Source: Nitrospirota bacterium (GTDB lineage: Bacteria; Nitrospirota; Thermodesulfovibrionia; UBA6902). From it: a stretch of 14,326 bases of DNA. The stretch is from positions 1 to 14,326 of the forward strand of contig WFVK01000146.1 in assembly GCA_015491705.1 (NCBI GenBank), read 5' to 3'. Under the pieces are notes generated by a model. That model was not told where the DNA came from and ran no database searches. It saw nothing but the letters and a program-made list of their open reading frames with translations. This document shows positions 1-7,357 of this stretch, one piece after another. Within the stretch, counting starts at the first letter, position 1. Every line of letters starts with the position of its first letter. Position numbers and translations under genes: made by a program.

Positions 1-114
1 ACAATGGAGATAGAGCTGATAGCGCCGATAGCGATGGAGAAGGAGCTGAGGTTTGCAGTAAGGGAAGGAGGCAGGACAGTAGGGGCCGGAGTGGTCACGG
101 AGATAATAGAATAA
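1..114 (+). CDS. tuf: Elongation factor Tu, C-terminal fragment (5' end outside window)
   Basis: EF-Tu is the GTPase that carries aminoacyl-tRNA to the ribosomal A site. Only the last 37 codons are present, in frame from base 1 to a TAA at 112-114. The visible residues ([10 protein letters not shown] region, then [20 protein letters not shown]) are the conserved end of the third beta-barrel domain, which contacts tRNA, and the protein ends in EIIE. The family is about 395-400 residues, so roughly nine tenths of the gene lies upstream. Its place just before rpsJ is the classic junction of the str operon (rpsL-rpsG-fusA-tuf) with the S10 operon. No terminator is visible before rpsJ, so read-through from tuf is likely. 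Identification is secure despite the short fragment. Confidence 0.96.
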   Translation, partial: TMEIELIAPIAMEKELRFAVREGGRTVGAGVVTEIIE

Positions 115-119
115 AAAAA

Positions 120-150
120 CGTGAGGCGTGTCCGTGATTCGTGACCGTAA
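120..150 (+). repeat. Short CGTG-type tandem iteration in the tuf-rpsJ gap
   Basis: Five near-copies of a CGTGA/CGTAA unit start at 120, 127, 133, 140 and 146, so the period alternates between 7 and 6 bases. They lie in the 75-base gap between tuf and rpsJ. The function is unknown. It could be chance, a protein-binding site or part of an mRNA leader. The rest of the gap is A-rich and shows no convincing promoter or terminator. Confidence 0.4.
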
Positions 151-189
151 CATGAAATAAAAAGCGGATATGGAAACGAAAAGAGGAAA

Positions 190-495
190 ATGAACGAAAA
201 AGTAAGGATAAATCTGAGGGCATATGATCACAGGCTGCTTGATCAGTCGGTGAAAGAGATTGTCGAGACGGCAAAGAGAACAGGAGCGAAGATTTCAGGC
301 CCAGTGCCGCTTCCGACCAAAATACACAAGGTTACGGTCCTCAGGTCCACGCATGTAGATAAAAAGTCGAGGGAACAGTTTGAGATAAGGACGCATAAGA
401 GGCTGATCGATATACTTAATCCCACCCCGCAGACCGTTGACGCCCTTATGAAACTGGATCTCGCGGCAGGGGTGGATGTAGAGATAAAGCTATGA
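190..495 (+). CDS. rpsJ: 30S ribosomal protein S10 (NusE)
   Basis: S10 is a protein of the 30S head and, as NusE, also a partner of NusB and NusG in transcription antitermination. The 101-residue product matches the family length (about 102-103). It shows the typical [15 protein letters not shown]-terminal strand and helix (residues 7-20), the GPVPLPTK segment, the [13 protein letters not shown] ribosome-binding loop, and the [22 protein letters not shown]-terminal region. The ATG at 190 has a GAGG-type Shine-Dalgarno at 183-186, rather close to the start. It opens the S10 operon and overlaps rplC by four bases (ATGA). All eight arginine codons are AGG or AGA. Confidence 0.97.
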   Translation: MNEKVRINLRAYDHRLLDQSVKEIVETAKRTGAKISGPVPLPTKIHKVTVLRSTHVDKKSREQFEIRTHKRLIDILNPTPQTVDALMKLDLAAGVDVEIKL

Positions 496-1127
496 AAGGC
501 ATACTCGGTAAAAAGCTCGGAATGACACAGGTTTTTGAAGAAGACGGCCGCCTCGTAACGGTAACCGTGATCGAGGCAGGACCGGCAAGGGTCGTGCAGA
601 AGAAGGAAAAGAGCAGGGACGGATATGATTCACTGCAGATAGGCTATGATGAAATCAGGAAAGAGAAGAATGTTACAAGGCCCATGAAGGGCCATTTCAG
701 AAAGACATCGAGCCCTCCATACCGTTTCCTGAGAGAGATAAAGATGCAGGGCTTTGACGCCGGAGACAGTATAACCGTGGATATATTTTCAAAGGGCGAG
801 AAGGTCTCCATTACGGGAAGGTCAAAGGGAAAAGGGTTTCAGGGGGTAATGAAGAGACATAATTATAAAGGTGGTCCCGGTTCTCACGGGTCCATGTTCA
901 ACAGGGCCCCCGGTTCCATCGGGCAGAGCGCCTATCCATCGAGGGTATGGAAAAACAAGGGCCTTCCGGGGCACATGGGCGACAGAAGGGTTACTGTAAG
1001 GGGAATTGAAATCGTTGATGTAAAAAAGGAACAGAATCTGATGCTTGTGAAAGGAGCGGTACCGGGCGCAAACGGCGGTTACCTGATAATCAGGTCCGAC
1101 GCCCCGGTTGCTGCAGGAGAAAGCTGA
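492..1127 (+). CDS. rplC: 50S ribosomal protein L3
   Basis: L3 is an early-assembly 23S rRNA-binding protein whose long internal loop reaches toward the peptidyl transferase centre. The 211-residue length is normal for bacteria. The [15 protein letters not shown] start, the [13 protein letters not shown] motif (111-123), and the [14 protein letters not shown] and [14 protein letters not shown] segments identify it. Gln145 in GSIGQ corresponds to the glutamine methylated by PrmB in E. coli; whether it is modified here is unknown. The start codon overlaps the rpsJ stop in an ATGA, and the stop overlaps the rplD start by one base, so translation is probably coupled on both sides. Confidence 0.97.
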   Translation: MKGILGKKLGMTQVFEEDGRLVTVTVIEAGPARVVQKKEKSRDGYDSLQIGYDEIRKEKNVTRPMKGHFRKTSSPPYRFLREIKMQGFDAGDSITVDIFSKGEKVSITGRSKGKGFQGVMKRHNYKGGPGSHGSMFNRAPGSIGQSAYPSRVWKNKGLPGHMGDRRVTVRGIEIVDVKKEQNLMLVKGAVPGANGGYLIIRSDAPVAAGES

Positions 1128-1753
1128 TGCCGCAGGTGGAAATTATAAACAGGGAAAACAAACCGGTAGGCAATACAGACCTGCCTGACGACATATTCGG
1201 AGTCAAGGTCAGAAAAGGCCTGCTTCACGAAGTGGTACGCAACCACCTTGCCAATAAAAGGCAGGGTACGGCCGCCACAAAGACAAGAGGCCTTGTCAGG
1301 GGGGGCGGCAGAAAGCCCTACAGGCAGAAGGGCACAGGCAGGGCAAGGGCCGGCAGCATAAGGTCGCCGTTATGGAAGGGAGGCGGCACGGTTTTCGGCC
1401 CACAGCCGCGGGATTATTCATATAAGCTGCCCAAGAAGGTAAAATGGCTGGCCCTGAGTTCAGCCCTGGCTGCCAAACTTGCCGGCGGTGATGTCACGGT
1501 TATAGATGACCTGACGGTCTCCGAGCCGAAGACGAGGCTCGTCCGGCAGATGATAGGGGAACTCGGATTCAGGGATAAGGTGCTGATGATAGTCCCTGAA
1601 AAAAACGAGATGCTCGAACTTGCTGCGCGCAATCTCCCGGGGGTCGGCGTTGCAAGGGTAAACGAACTCAATGCCTATCTGGTCCTCTCATATGAAAAAC
1701 TGCTTATTTCAAAGGATGCCGTTGAACGGATGAAAGAGGTGTATCTGGGATGA
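1127..1753 (+). CDS. rplD: 50S ribosomal protein L4
   Basis: L4 binds 23S rRNA and sends an extended loop into the nascent-peptide exit tunnel. In E. coli it is also the autogenous repressor of the S10 operon. The 208-residue product has the basic tunnel loop with GGGRKPYRQKGTGRARAGS at 59-77, followed by WKGGGTVFGPQPRDY (about 83-97) and a globular C-terminal domain (VTVIDDLTV onward). The ATG at 1127 shares its first base with the rplC stop (TGATG), and the gene ends in an ATGA overlap with rplW. No recognisable E. coli-type L4-responsive leader is present upstream of rpsJ, so autoregulation by the same mechanism cannot be inferred. Confidence 0.97.
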   Translation: MPQVEIINRENKPVGNTDLPDDIFGVKVRKGLLHEVVRNHLANKRQGTAATKTRGLVRGGGRKPYRQKGTGRARAGSIRSPLWKGGGTVFGPQPRDYSYKLPKKVKWLALSSALAAKLAGGDVTVIDDLTVSEPKTRLVRQMIGELGFRDKVLMIVPEKNEMLELAARNLPGVGVARVNELNAYLVLSYEKLLISKDAVERMKEVYLG

Positions 1754-2040
1754 AAACCGCTTATGAAGTCCTCAGGGGGCCGTTGCTGACCGAACGGGGA
1801 ACGCTCCTGAAAGAAACCGATAACAAGGTCCTCTTCAGGGTGGCCAGGGAGGCCAACAAGATAGAGATAAAAAAGGCCGTTGAGGAAATTTTCAAGGTAA
1901 AGGTTGAACGCGTTGCAACAATGAACTGCAAAGGCAAAAGAAAGAGAATGGGAAGGCATGAAGGGAAAAGGCCCGACTGGAAAAAGGCGATAGTCACCCT
2001 CAAAGAGGGAGAAAAACTCGACTTCATCGAAGGTATGTAA
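1750..2040 (+). CDS. rplW: 50S ribosomal protein L23
   Basis: L23 sits at the exit of the peptide tunnel and is the docking site for trigger factor and SRP. At 96 residues it has the family size. The RGPLLTERG segment near the start carries Glu15, equivalent to the trigger factor contact Glu18 of E. coli. The NKVLFRVAREANKIEIKKAVE region (25-45) and FKVKVERVATMN (48-59) match the core fold. The tail includes a basic GRHEGKRPDWKKAIVTL stretch. Its start overlaps the rplD stop by four bases, and rplB begins three bases after its stop. No oddities are seen. Confidence 0.97.
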   Translation: MKTAYEVLRGPLLTERGTLLKETDNKVLFRVAREANKIEIKKAVEEIFKVKVERVATMNCKGKRKRMGRHEGKRPDWKKAIVTLKEGEKLDFIEGM

Positions 2041-2043
2041 ATT

Positions 2044-2865
2044 ATGGGTATAAGAAAATTCAAACCGACATCACCGGGTACGCGCTTCAGAAGCGGTTCG
2101 GATTTTTCCGAGATTACCACGGACAGGCCGTATAAACCGCTCCTGATGCCCATTAAAAAATCCGGTGGAAGGAACAACTCAGGGCGTATAACCGTGTGGC
2201 AGCGGGGCGGCGGACACAAGAGGGCGTACCGCATAATAGATTTCAAAAGGAACAAGCTTAATATCCCGTGTACGGTCGAGACAATAGAATACGACCCTAA
2301 CAGGACCGCGCGGATAGCACTGCTGAAATACGCGGACGGCGAGAGGCGCTATATACTTGCGCCGCAGGGGATAAGCGTTGGTGATTCCCTTGTAGCCGGG
2401 CCGGGTTCGGAGATAAAGCCGGGCAACGCCCTTCCGGTGAAGGATGTCCCGCTAGGAACAATAATCCACAATATCGAGCTGAGACCGGGCCAGGGCGGCA
2501 AGCTCGCCAGGAGCGCCGGAACTTACGCTCAGCTCGTTGCAAAGGATGAAAAGCTCTGCCAGATCAAGCTCTCCTCTTCCGAGGTGAGGTTTGTGCCCTC
2601 CGGGTGCATGGCCACAATCGGCCAGGTAGGCAATGTTGATTATGAGAACATATCCGTGGGCAAGGCCGGCAGGAACCGCTGGCACGGCAAGAGGCCCCAT
2701 GTAAGAGGTGTTGCCATGAATCCGGTGGATCATCCCCTCGGCGGCGGTGAAGGCAAGAGCTCCGGCGGCAGGCCACCTGTCTCGCCGTGGAGCCTGCCCG
2801 AAGGCAGAAAGACAAGAAAGAACAAGAAAACCGACAGGCTGATCGTCAGGCGGAGAAAAAAATAG
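2044..2865 (+). CDS. rplB: 50S ribosomal protein L2
   Basis: L2 is one of the most conserved ribosomal proteins. It binds domain IV of 23S rRNA and helps join the subunits and shape the peptidyl transferase region. The 273 residues equal the E. coli length. Landmarks are [19 protein letters not shown] near residue 50, the SH3-like core around [20 protein letters not shown], and the C-terminal [12 protein letters not shown] at 226-237. His230 (counting Met) matches the functionally important His229 of E. coli, while the usual second His of HPHGGG is Leu here, a substitution I recall from other bacterial L2 proteins. The tail RRRKK is typical. It is followed after 31 bases by rpsS. Confidence 0.98.
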   Translation: MGIRKFKPTSPGTRFRSGSDFSEITTDRPYKPLLMPIKKSGGRNNSGRITVWQRGGGHKRAYRIIDFKRNKLNIPCTVETIEYDPNRTARIALLKYADGERRYILAPQGISVGDSLVAGPGSEIKPGNALPVKDVPLGTIIHNIELRPGQGGKLARSAGTYAQLVAKDEKLCQIKLSSSEVRFVPSGCMATIGQVGNVDYENISVGKAGRNRWHGKRPHVRGVAMNPVDHPLGGGEGKSSGGRPPVSPWSLPEGRKTRKNKKTDRLIVRRRKK

Positions 2866-2896
2866 GCTTAATTAAGATAAAGCAGGAGGAAAAGAT

Positions 2897-3175
2897 TTGC
2901 CGAGATCTCTGAAAAAAGGACCGTATGTAGACCCCAAGCTTATGAAAAAGATTCAGGGGATGAACGAGAGAAACGAGAGGAACGTCATCAAGACGTGGTC
3001 AAGGAGGTCTACAATCGTACCGGAGTTTATCGGCCATACCCTTGCAGTGCATAACGGCAGAAAATTCATCCCTGTTTATGTTACGGAAAACATGGTGGGC
3101 CATAAACTCGGAGAATTTTCACCGACAAGGACCTTCAGGGGTCATTCAGGTGACAGGAAGGAAAAAGGCAGATAA
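2897..3175 (+). CDS. rpsS: 30S ribosomal protein S19 (TTG start)
   Basis: S19 lies in the 30S head, pairs with S13 and contacts the A-site finger and tRNA region. The 92-residue length is typical. It begins [18 protein letters not shown] and carries the strongly conserved [19 protein letters not shown] (about 51-70) and [13 protein letters not shown] (71-83) motifs. The start is TTG at 2897, chosen because a strong AGGAGG lies at 2884-2889, seven bases upstream, and because the family N-terminus (M-P-R-S-L-K-K-G) fits exactly there. A 76-base gap follows before rplV. Confidence 0.97.
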   Translation: MPRSLKKGPYVDPKLMKKIQGMNERNERNVIKTWSRRSTIVPEFIGHTLAVHNGRKFIPVYVTENMVGHKLGEFSPTRTFRGHSGDRKEKGR

Positions 3176-3186
3176 CCTTAATATAT

Positions 3187-3202
3187 GCCGCATGAACGCG
3201 GC
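3187..3202 (+). other. Small GC-rich hairpin in the rpsS-rplV gap
   Basis: GCCGC (3187-3191) and GCGGC (3198-3202) form a perfect 5-base-pair stem with a 6-base ATGAAC loop, 49 bases before the rplV start. No T-run follows, so it is not an intrinsic terminator. It may affect mRNA processing or stability, or be incidental. Confidence 0.4.
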
Positions 3203-3251
3203 GGTAAATATTGCAGATCAACTTGCAGGGATAATAACGAGGTAATCAACC

Positions 3252-3581
3252 GTGGAATCAAAGGCAGTATTGAGATATGCAAGAATAGCGCCGAGGAAGG
3301 TGAGAAGGGTGGCGAAGCTGATCAAGGGGCGGAGGGCCGGTGACGCCATTATAAGTCTCGGCTTTCTCCCGCATAAGGGCGGCAGGCTCCTGGCAAAGGT
3401 CCTGAAATCCGCCATGGCGAATGCAGAGCAGAAGAAAGTTGCAGACCCTGAATCGATGAAGGTGGCGAAGGTCCTCATTGACCAGGGACCGACAATGAAA
3501 AGGATGATGCCGCGCGCCATGGGCAGGGCGGACATGATCAGGAAGAGAACGAGTCATATCACCCTGGTTTTAGAGGAATAA
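3252..3581 (+). CDS. rplV: 50S ribosomal protein L22 (GTG start)
   Basis: L22 touches all six 23S rRNA domains and its beta-hairpin lines the exit tunnel with L4. The 109-residue product is family length. Visible landmarks are ARIAPRKVRRVAKLIKGRRA (10-29), then KVLKSAMANAEQK, the basic hairpin tip around MKRMMPRAMGRADMIRKRTSH (80-100), and the closing HITLVLEE. GTG at 3252 is used as start: a GAGGT Shine-Dalgarno sits at 3239-3243, eight bases upstream, and no ATG gives a better family match. It is followed by rpsC after a 21-base gap. Confidence 0.96.
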   Translation: MESKAVLRYARIAPRKVRRVAKLIKGRRAGDAIISLGFLPHKGGRLLAKVLKSAMANAEQKKVADPESMKVAKVLIDQGPTMKRMMPRAMGRADMIRKRTSHITLVLEE

Positions 3582-3602
3582 ATAAAAAACGGAGGATAGA
3601 TT

Positions 3603-4265
3603 TTGGGGCAGAAGACACATCCGATAGGCATCAGGCTCGGAATTACGAGAACATGGGATTCCAAATGGTTTGCCCAAAAGAATTACAAGGAACTGCTTTA
3701 TGAGGATCTGGCCATTCAGAGATACATAAAGGCAAATCTCTTTCACGCAGGTGTGCCCAAGATTGAAATCGAAAGGACCGGCAGGAAAATCAGGGCGACC
3801 ATACACACCGCCCGCCCCGGCATAATCATCGGGAAAAAGGGGGTCGAGGTGGAGAAGCTGAAAAAAGAACTTGAAAAGATAACAGGCAAGGATATGTCGA
3901 TAGATATCAAGGAAATCAGGAAACCCGAGCTGGATGCGATCCTCGTTGCGGAAAACATCGCCCTTCAACTGGAGAAGAGGATAGCATTCAGGAGGGCCAT
4001 GAAAAAGGCGGTTGCCTCAGCCCTTCGTTTCGGTGCCCTCGGTATCAAGGTGGCGTGTTCCGGACGGCTTGCAGGCGCGGAGATAGCAAGGTCGGAATGG
4101 TACAGGGAGGGGAGGGTCCCACTGCATACATTCAGGTCAGATATTGACTACGGACTTGCGGAGGCGAAAACCACCTACGGCAGGATCGGTGTGAAGGTCT
4201 GGATATACAAGGGAGATATTCTGCAGCAGCCGGCGGTTCAGCCGGCCGGTGGCGAATCGCCATAG
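3603..4265 (+). CDS. rpsC: 30S ribosomal protein S3 (TTG start)
   Basis: S3 forms part of the mRNA entry tunnel and of the 30S helicase activity, together with S4 and S5. The 220-residue protein begins [21 protein letters not shown], has a type II KH domain with the IIIGKKG loop at 74-80, and a C-terminal domain with [23 protein letters not shown]. Basic residues Arg130, Arg131 and Lys135 lie where E. coli S3 uses Arg131, Arg132 and Lys135 for mRNA unwinding. The TTG at 3603 is preceded by GGAGG in 3591-3595, and the family begins exactly here. The C-terminal tail after GDIL is short and Pro/Gln/Gly-rich. An unusual 104-base gap follows. Confidence 0.97.
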   Translation: MGQKTHPIGIRLGITRTWDSKWFAQKNYKELLYEDLAIQRYIKANLFHAGVPKIEIERTGRKIRATIHTARPGIIIGKKGVEVEKLKKELEKITGKDMSIDIKEIRKPELDAILVAENIALQLEKRIAFRRAMKKAVASALRFGALGIKVACSGRLAGAEIARSEWYREGRVPLHTFRSDIDYGLAEAKTTYGRIGVKVWIYKGDILQQPAVQPAGGESP

Positions 4266-4291
4266 ACAGGTTGATGTTTATGACAATAATG

Positions 4292-4351
4292 ACCGGATGA
4301 TCAGGTTGAACGCATAACGCCCGGAGATATCCAGGGAAGACGGCATCCGGT
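4292..4351 (+). promoter_or_regulatory. Candidate structured RNA leader before rplP
   Basis: The gap between rpsC and rplP can fold into a closed structure. ACCGGATG at 4292-4299 is exactly complementary to CATCCGGT at 4344-4351, an 8-base-pair closing helix. Inside it, CCCGGA (4320-4325) can pair with TCC-A-GGG (4330-4336) across a GATA loop, with one bulged A. The right arm ends two bases before the rplP Shine-Dalgarno AAGGAGA (4354-4360), a position suited to control of rplP translation. This is read from base complementarity only; no folding energy or conservation was computed, and it matches no leader family I recognise. Confidence 0.4.
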
Positions 4352-4369
4352 TCAAGGAGAAGAGTTGTT

Positions 4370-4786
4370 ATGTTAATGCCCAAAAAGGTTAAATTCAGAA
4401 AAATGATGAAGGGCCGCATGACAGGCAAGGCCTACAGGGGCTCTGAAGTCTCGTTCGGTGAATACGGGCTTAAGGCCACGGAGCCGGGCTGGGTATCGAA
4501 CCGCCAGATTGAGGCGGCGAGGATTGCAATAACAAGGCATGTAAAAAGGGGATGCAAGGTATGGATACGGATTTTCCCCGACAAGCCGCTGACCAAGAAG
4601 CCTGCCGAGACAAGAATGGGCAAGGGCAAAGGCTCCCCGGAATCATGGGTGGCTGTTGTAAAACCGGGCAGGCTGCTTTACGAGATGGCCGGCGTCAATG
4701 AAGATGTTGCAAGGGAGGCCCTGAGGCTGGCTTCACATAAACTGTCAGTGGCAACCAAATTTGTTAAGAGGATGGGATTAAAATGA
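4370..4786 (+). CDS. rplP: 50S ribosomal protein L16
   Basis: L16 is a late-assembly 50S protein that helps position the A-site tRNA elbow. The 138 residues fit the family. It begins with the standard [17 protein letters not shown], contains [20 protein letters not shown] (30-49) and [19 protein letters not shown] (57-75), and has MGKGKG at 83-88. Arg82, just before it, corresponds to the Arg81 hydroxylated by YcfD in E. coli. Start ATG 4370 follows an AAGGAGA at 4354-4360 with a nine-base spacer. The candidate structured leader ends just upstream. Its stop overlaps the rpmC start (ATGA). Confidence 0.97.
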   Translation: MLMPKKVKFRKMMKGRMTGKAYRGSEVSFGEYGLKATEPGWVSNRQIEAARIAITRHVKRGCKVWIRIFPDKPLTKKPAETRMGKGKGSPESWVAVVKPGRLLYEMAGVNEDVAREALRLASHKLSVATKFVKRMGLK

Positions 4787-4986
4787 AGGCTTCCGAATTA
4801 AGGACAAAGACCATTGAGGAACTGCGTCAGCAGGAGATGGATCTCAGAAAGGAGCTTTTTAACCTGAATTTCCAGAAGGTGACGGGTGAGATTGAAAATC
4901 CCATGAGGATCAGGCACGTCAGAAAAGATATTGCGCGGGTGCTGACGGTTATCAATGAAAAAGTGAAAGGTGCAAGCAAAAACTGA
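4783..4986 (+). CDS. rpmC: 50S ribosomal protein L29
   Basis: L29 is a small alpha-helical hairpin protein next to L23 at the tunnel exit. The 67 residues show the two expected helices: [20 protein letters not shown] and onward, then [19 protein letters not shown] (39-57) with the family's conserved Arg-rich second helix. It starts within the rplP stop (ATGA at 4783-4786) and is separated from rpsQ by 47 bases, so translation is coupled upstream but not downstream. Confidence 0.95.
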   Translation: MKASELRTKTIEELRQQEMDLRKELFNLNFQKVTGEIENPMRIRHVRKDIARVLTVINEKVKGASKN

Positions 4987-5033
4987 AGCGCCCGGAAACT
5001 GATACTTATTTTAAATCAAGGCGGGAAAAGTAA

Positions 5034-5282
5034 ATGCCAAAAAAGGTTTATACAGGCGAAGTAGTAAGCGACAAAATGGACAAGACGGTGGTTGTGGCGG
5101 TTACGAGGCTGACACAGCACCCTGTCTACAGGAAGACCATAAAAAAGGTCGCGAGATTCAAGGCGCATGACGAGGAAAACACGTGCAGGAAGGGTGACAG
5201 GGTCTCAATAATCGAGGCAAGACCTTTAAGCAAAGACAAGAGATGGAAGATTCTCAATATAGTTAGAAGAGGGAGCGAATGA
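5034..5282 (+). CDS. rpsQ: 30S ribosomal protein S17
   Basis: S17 is a primary 16S rRNA-binding protein with an OB fold in the 30S body. The 82-residue product carries [20 protein letters not shown] (6-25), the [10 protein letters not shown] basic strand (29-38), the AHDEEN-x-C-x-KGD segment and the closing [16 protein letters not shown] motif. An AAGGCGGGA stretch at 5018-5026 serves as an imperfect Shine-Dalgarno. The last four bases overlap rplN (ATGA), so the classical S10/spc operon boundary is translationally coupled here and offers no room for a separate promoter between the genes. Confidence 0.96.
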   Translation: MPKKVYTGEVVSDKMDKTVVVAVTRLTQHPVYRKTIKKVARFKAHDEENTCRKGDRVSIIEARPLSKDKRWKILNIVRRGSE

Positions 5283-5647
5283 TTCAACAGGAAAGTGTTC
5301 TGGAAGTCGCTGATAATTCCGGCGCCAAAAAGGTCCAGTGCATAAATGTACTCGGCGGATTTCGCAGGCGCTACGCCCGCATAGGTGACCGTATAGTAGT
5401 CAGTGTAAAGGAAGCCGACCCTCACGGTACAATAAAAAAGGGCACGGTGGCGAAGGCCGTGGTTGTGAGGACCAAGAAGGCCCTGCGGAGACCGGACGGC
5501 TCATATATAAGATTCGATCAGAACGCAGCGGTTATTATAAATGCAGAGGGAGATCCTGTTGGGACGAGGATATTCGGGCCGGTGGCAAGGGAACTGAGAT
5601 GGAAGGAATTCATGAAGATTATCTCACTGGCGCCGGAGGTTATTTAG
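5279..5647 (+). CDS. rplN: 50S ribosomal protein L14
   Basis: L14 forms part of the subunit interface with L19 and is the target of the silencing factor RsfS. The 122 residues equal the common bacterial length. It starts [18 protein letters not shown], contains [16 protein letters not shown] (31-46), [15 protein letters not shown] (74-88), and ends with [13 protein letters not shown] (95-107) and [12 protein letters not shown]. It is the first gene of the spc-type block but overlaps rpsQ by four bases. The largest gene-free gap of the window, 186 bases, follows. Confidence 0.97.
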   Translation: MIQQESVLEVADNSGAKKVQCINVLGGFRRRYARIGDRIVVSVKEADPHGTIKKGTVAKAVVVRTKKALRRPDGSYIRFDQNAAVIINAEGDPVGTRIFGPVARELRWKEFMKIISLAPEVI

Positions 5648-5833
5648 GATTCAATCGGGATTTAACTGCACAGGCCTTTAACGCCGCATAACCGGGGGGT
5701 CCTGCTGTCGGATAATCTGATTTCAGGTGCGACAACGGAATTCATCTGCGGGACTGAATAACCGGTTGAGATGTGAAAGAATCCCGGCCGGTGAGAGAAA
5801 GTCTGCGGCCGGCCAATTAATAAAGGAGTAAAA
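5648..5833 (+). promoter_or_regulatory. 186-base rplN-rplX intergenic region with hairpins
   Basis: This gap is non-coding by eye, with frequent stops in all forward frames. It holds an exact inverted repeat just before the rplX Shine-Dalgarno: CCGGCCG (5784-5790) and CGGCCGG (5806-5812) with a 15-base loop. A smaller stem, ATTCA (5740-5744) with TGAAT (5755-5759), lies further up. The 8-mer ATAACCGG occurs twice (5688-5695 and 5758-5765), and TTTAAC twice (5661 and 5677). No T-run follows the GC-rich hairpin, so it is not a standard terminator. In E. coli these genes are close and S8 represses translation nearby, but I see no recognisable S8-site match. Confidence 0.4.
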
Positions 5834-6151
5834 GTGGGTTTGGGAATAAAGAAAAACGATACGGTAATTGTTATCTCCGGTGACGAGAAGGGGAAAAAGG
5901 GCAGGGTGCTCAGTGTGCTTGCAAAAGAAAACAGGCTTCTCATCGAGGGCCTGAATATTATAAAAAGGCACATGAAGCCCAACAAAAAATATACGCAGGG
6001 CGGGATTATAGAGAAAGAGGCGCCTGTTCACAGGTCCAATGTCATGCTCGTATGTCCGAAATGCGACAAGCCGACAAGGATAGGACACAATATCCTGGAG
6101 AATGAAAAGAAAATCAGGCGGTGCAAACAGTGCGGGGAGGTTATTGAATAA
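5834..6151 (+). CDS. rplX: 50S ribosomal protein L24 with putative zinc-binding C-terminus (GTG start)
   Basis: L24 starts 50S assembly on the 5' domain of 23S rRNA and sits near the tunnel exit. The 105 residues show the KOW domain (about 7-34; [21 protein letters not shown]), the [12 protein letters not shown] loop and [17 protein letters not shown]. The C-terminal part carries CPKC (Cys74, Cys77) and CKQC (Cys97, Cys100), a CxxC...CxxC arrangement able to bind zinc that E. coli L24 lacks. The start is GTG at 5834 with AAAGGAG at 5822-5828; the family N-terminus KKNDTV follows at once. Confidence 0.96.
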   Translation: MGLGIKKNDTVIVISGDEKGKKGRVLSVLAKENRLLIEGLNIIKRHMKPNKKYTQGGIIEKEAPVHRSNVMLVCPKCDKPTRIGHNILENEKKIRRCKQCGEVIE

Positions 6152-6156
6152 TCAAA

Positions 6157-6696
6157 ATGGTCAGATTAAAGGAAAAATACATGAATGAAGTCGTGCCGGC
6201 CCTCATGAAGGAATTCTCCTACAAAAGTATCATGCAGGTCCCGAGGCTCAAGAGCATTGTCCTTAATGTCGGCATGGGAGAGGCCATACAGGATATCAAG
6301 CCCCTTGAATCCGCAGCGCGTGAACTGGCGGTCATATCAGGCCAGGCGGCTGTTATTACAAGGGCGAAGAAATCCATTGCCGCATTCAAACTGCGTGAGG
6401 GAGTGCCTGTAGGGTGCAAGGTCACCCTCAGAGGTGACAGGATGTACACCTTCCTTGACAAATTCATAAGCCTTGCGCTGCCGAGGATCAGGGACTTCAG
6501 GGGCATCTCCGGAAAGTCCTTTGACGGCAGGGGCAATTATGCCTTTGGAGTCAGGGAGCAGATAATATTTCCTGAAATTAATTACGACAAGATAGCCGGC
6601 ATACACGGAATGGATATAATCATTGTAACATCAGCCAAAACAGACAGAGAAGGCAAGGCCCTGCTCAAGGGCCTCGGAATGCCTTTCAGAAATTAA
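6157..6696 (+). CDS. rplE: 50S ribosomal protein L5
   Basis: L5 binds 5S rRNA and forms part of the central protuberance, contacting P-site tRNA and S13. The 179 residues match the family. Landmarks are [15 protein letters not shown] (28-42), [20 protein letters not shown] (71-90), RIRDFRGIS (110-118) and [16 protein letters not shown] (126-141). The ATG at 6157 gives the usual M-x-R-L-K-x-K-Y opening. A strong GGGGAGGTT lies inside the end of rplX (6134-6142), 14 bases from the start, somewhat far. An internal ATG at 6181 is a less likely alternative because it would cut the conserved N-terminus. Confidence 0.97.
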   Translation: MVRLKEKYMNEVVPALMKEFSYKSIMQVPRLKSIVLNVGMGEAIQDIKPLESAARELAVISGQAAVITRAKKSIAAFKLREGVPVGCKVTLRGDRMYTFLDKFISLALPRIRDFRGISGKSFDGRGNYAFGVREQIIFPEINYDKIAGIHGMDIIIVTSAKTDREGKALLKGLGMPFRN

Positions 6697-6718
6697 AAAA
6701 CAGCAAAGGGAATATTTA

Positions 6719-6904
6719 ATGGCGAAAAAGTCTCTCATTGCAAAACAGAAAAGACCGCCCAAGTTCAAGGTCAGGGCCTATCACAGATGCGGCCTGTGCG
6801 GCAGGCCGAGGGGTTACCTGAGAAAATTCGGGATGTGCAGGATATGTTTCAGGACACTCGCGCTGAGGGGCCTGATCCCGGGTGTGACAAAATCCAGTTG
6901 GTAG
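6719..6904 (+). CDS. rpsN: 30S ribosomal protein S14, zinc-binding short (type Z) form
   Basis: S14 belongs to the 30S head, assembling late with S3 and S10. The 61-residue length marks the short type; the E. coli zinc-free form has about 101 residues. Two CxxC pairs, Cys24/Cys27 and Cys40/Cys43, form the zinc knuckle, with [20 protein letters not shown] around them and the conserved [14 protein letters not shown] end. Start ATG 6719 follows AAAGGGAA at about 6705-6712. The complete cysteine set means growth would need zinc for this protein. No zinc-free paralogue is in this window. Confidence 0.97.
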   Translation: MAKKSLIAKQKRPPKFKVRAYHRCGLCGRPRGYLRKFGMCRICFRTLALRGLIPGVTKSSW

Positions 6905-6916
6905 AGGTATACAATT

Positions 6917-7312
6917 ATGATGACTGATCCGGTTGCGGATATGCTTACAAGAATCAGGAATGCCAACATGGCCAGACTTGAAAAAGTCGATATACCGGCA
7001 TCCAGACTGAAGATCGAGATAGTAAAGATACTTAAAGAAAAGGGTTTTATAAAGAGCTTCAAGGTATTAAGGGACAGAAAACAGGGTATCATAAGGATTA
7101 CCATGAAGTACCTGCCCGGTAATGAAAAGGCCATAACAGGGCTCAAAAAGATAAGCAAACCCGGAAGAAGGGTTTATGCGGATAAAACAGAGATTCCCCG
7201 TGTAATGGGAGGATACGGCATAGCCGTTCTGTCGACATCAAAGGGGATACTGAGCGACGAGGTCTGCAGGCGTGAAGGCATCGGAGGCGAGATTCTGTGC
7301 AATATCTGGTAG
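6917..7312 (+). CDS. rpsH: 30S ribosomal protein S8
   Basis: S8 is a primary binder of the central 16S domain, and in E. coli it represses the spc operon through its mRNA. The 131 residues are family length. It begins with [14 protein letters not shown], has an alpha/beta N-terminal domain through KYLPGNEKA, and the conserved [14 protein letters not shown] (101-114) with GIGGEIL near the end. ATG 6917 and an adjacent in-frame ATG at 6920 both fit the N-terminus; AGAGGT at 6903-6908 gives the first an eight-base spacer. The gap to rpsN is 12 bases. Confidence 0.96.
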   Translation: MMTDPVADMLTRIRNANMARLEKVDIPASRLKIEIVKILKEKGFIKSFKVLRDRKQGIIRITMKYLPGNEKAITGLKKISKPGRRVYADKTEIPRVMGGYGIAVLSTSKGILSDEVCRREGIGGEILCNIW

Positions 7313-7357
7313 TGCAGAACTTCTTGAATTACATTTACACACTGATCTGGAGATAAC

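Noticed and set aside
1761..2255. 164-residue open frame on the - strand over rplW and rplB
   Set aside because: It lies entirely opposite conserved genes, shows no family features, and spans a boundary between two real genes. The AGG/AAG-rich codons give few stops on the reverse strand.
3042..3245. 67-residue + strand frame from within rpsS into the rpsS-rplV gap
   Set aside because: It starts inside rpsS in another frame, has no Shine-Dalgarno and resembles no known protein. Its tail translates the non-coding gap.
5784..5812. GC-rich hairpin as a Rho-independent terminator after rplN
   Set aside because: No T-run follows the stem, and the rplX Shine-Dalgarno comes right after it. A terminator here would also cut the essential operon.
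6455..6483. Perfect -35 hexamer TTGACA inside rplE
   Set aside because: The position 17 bases downstream reads CTGCCG, which does not resemble a -10; the match falls in conserved L5 codons.
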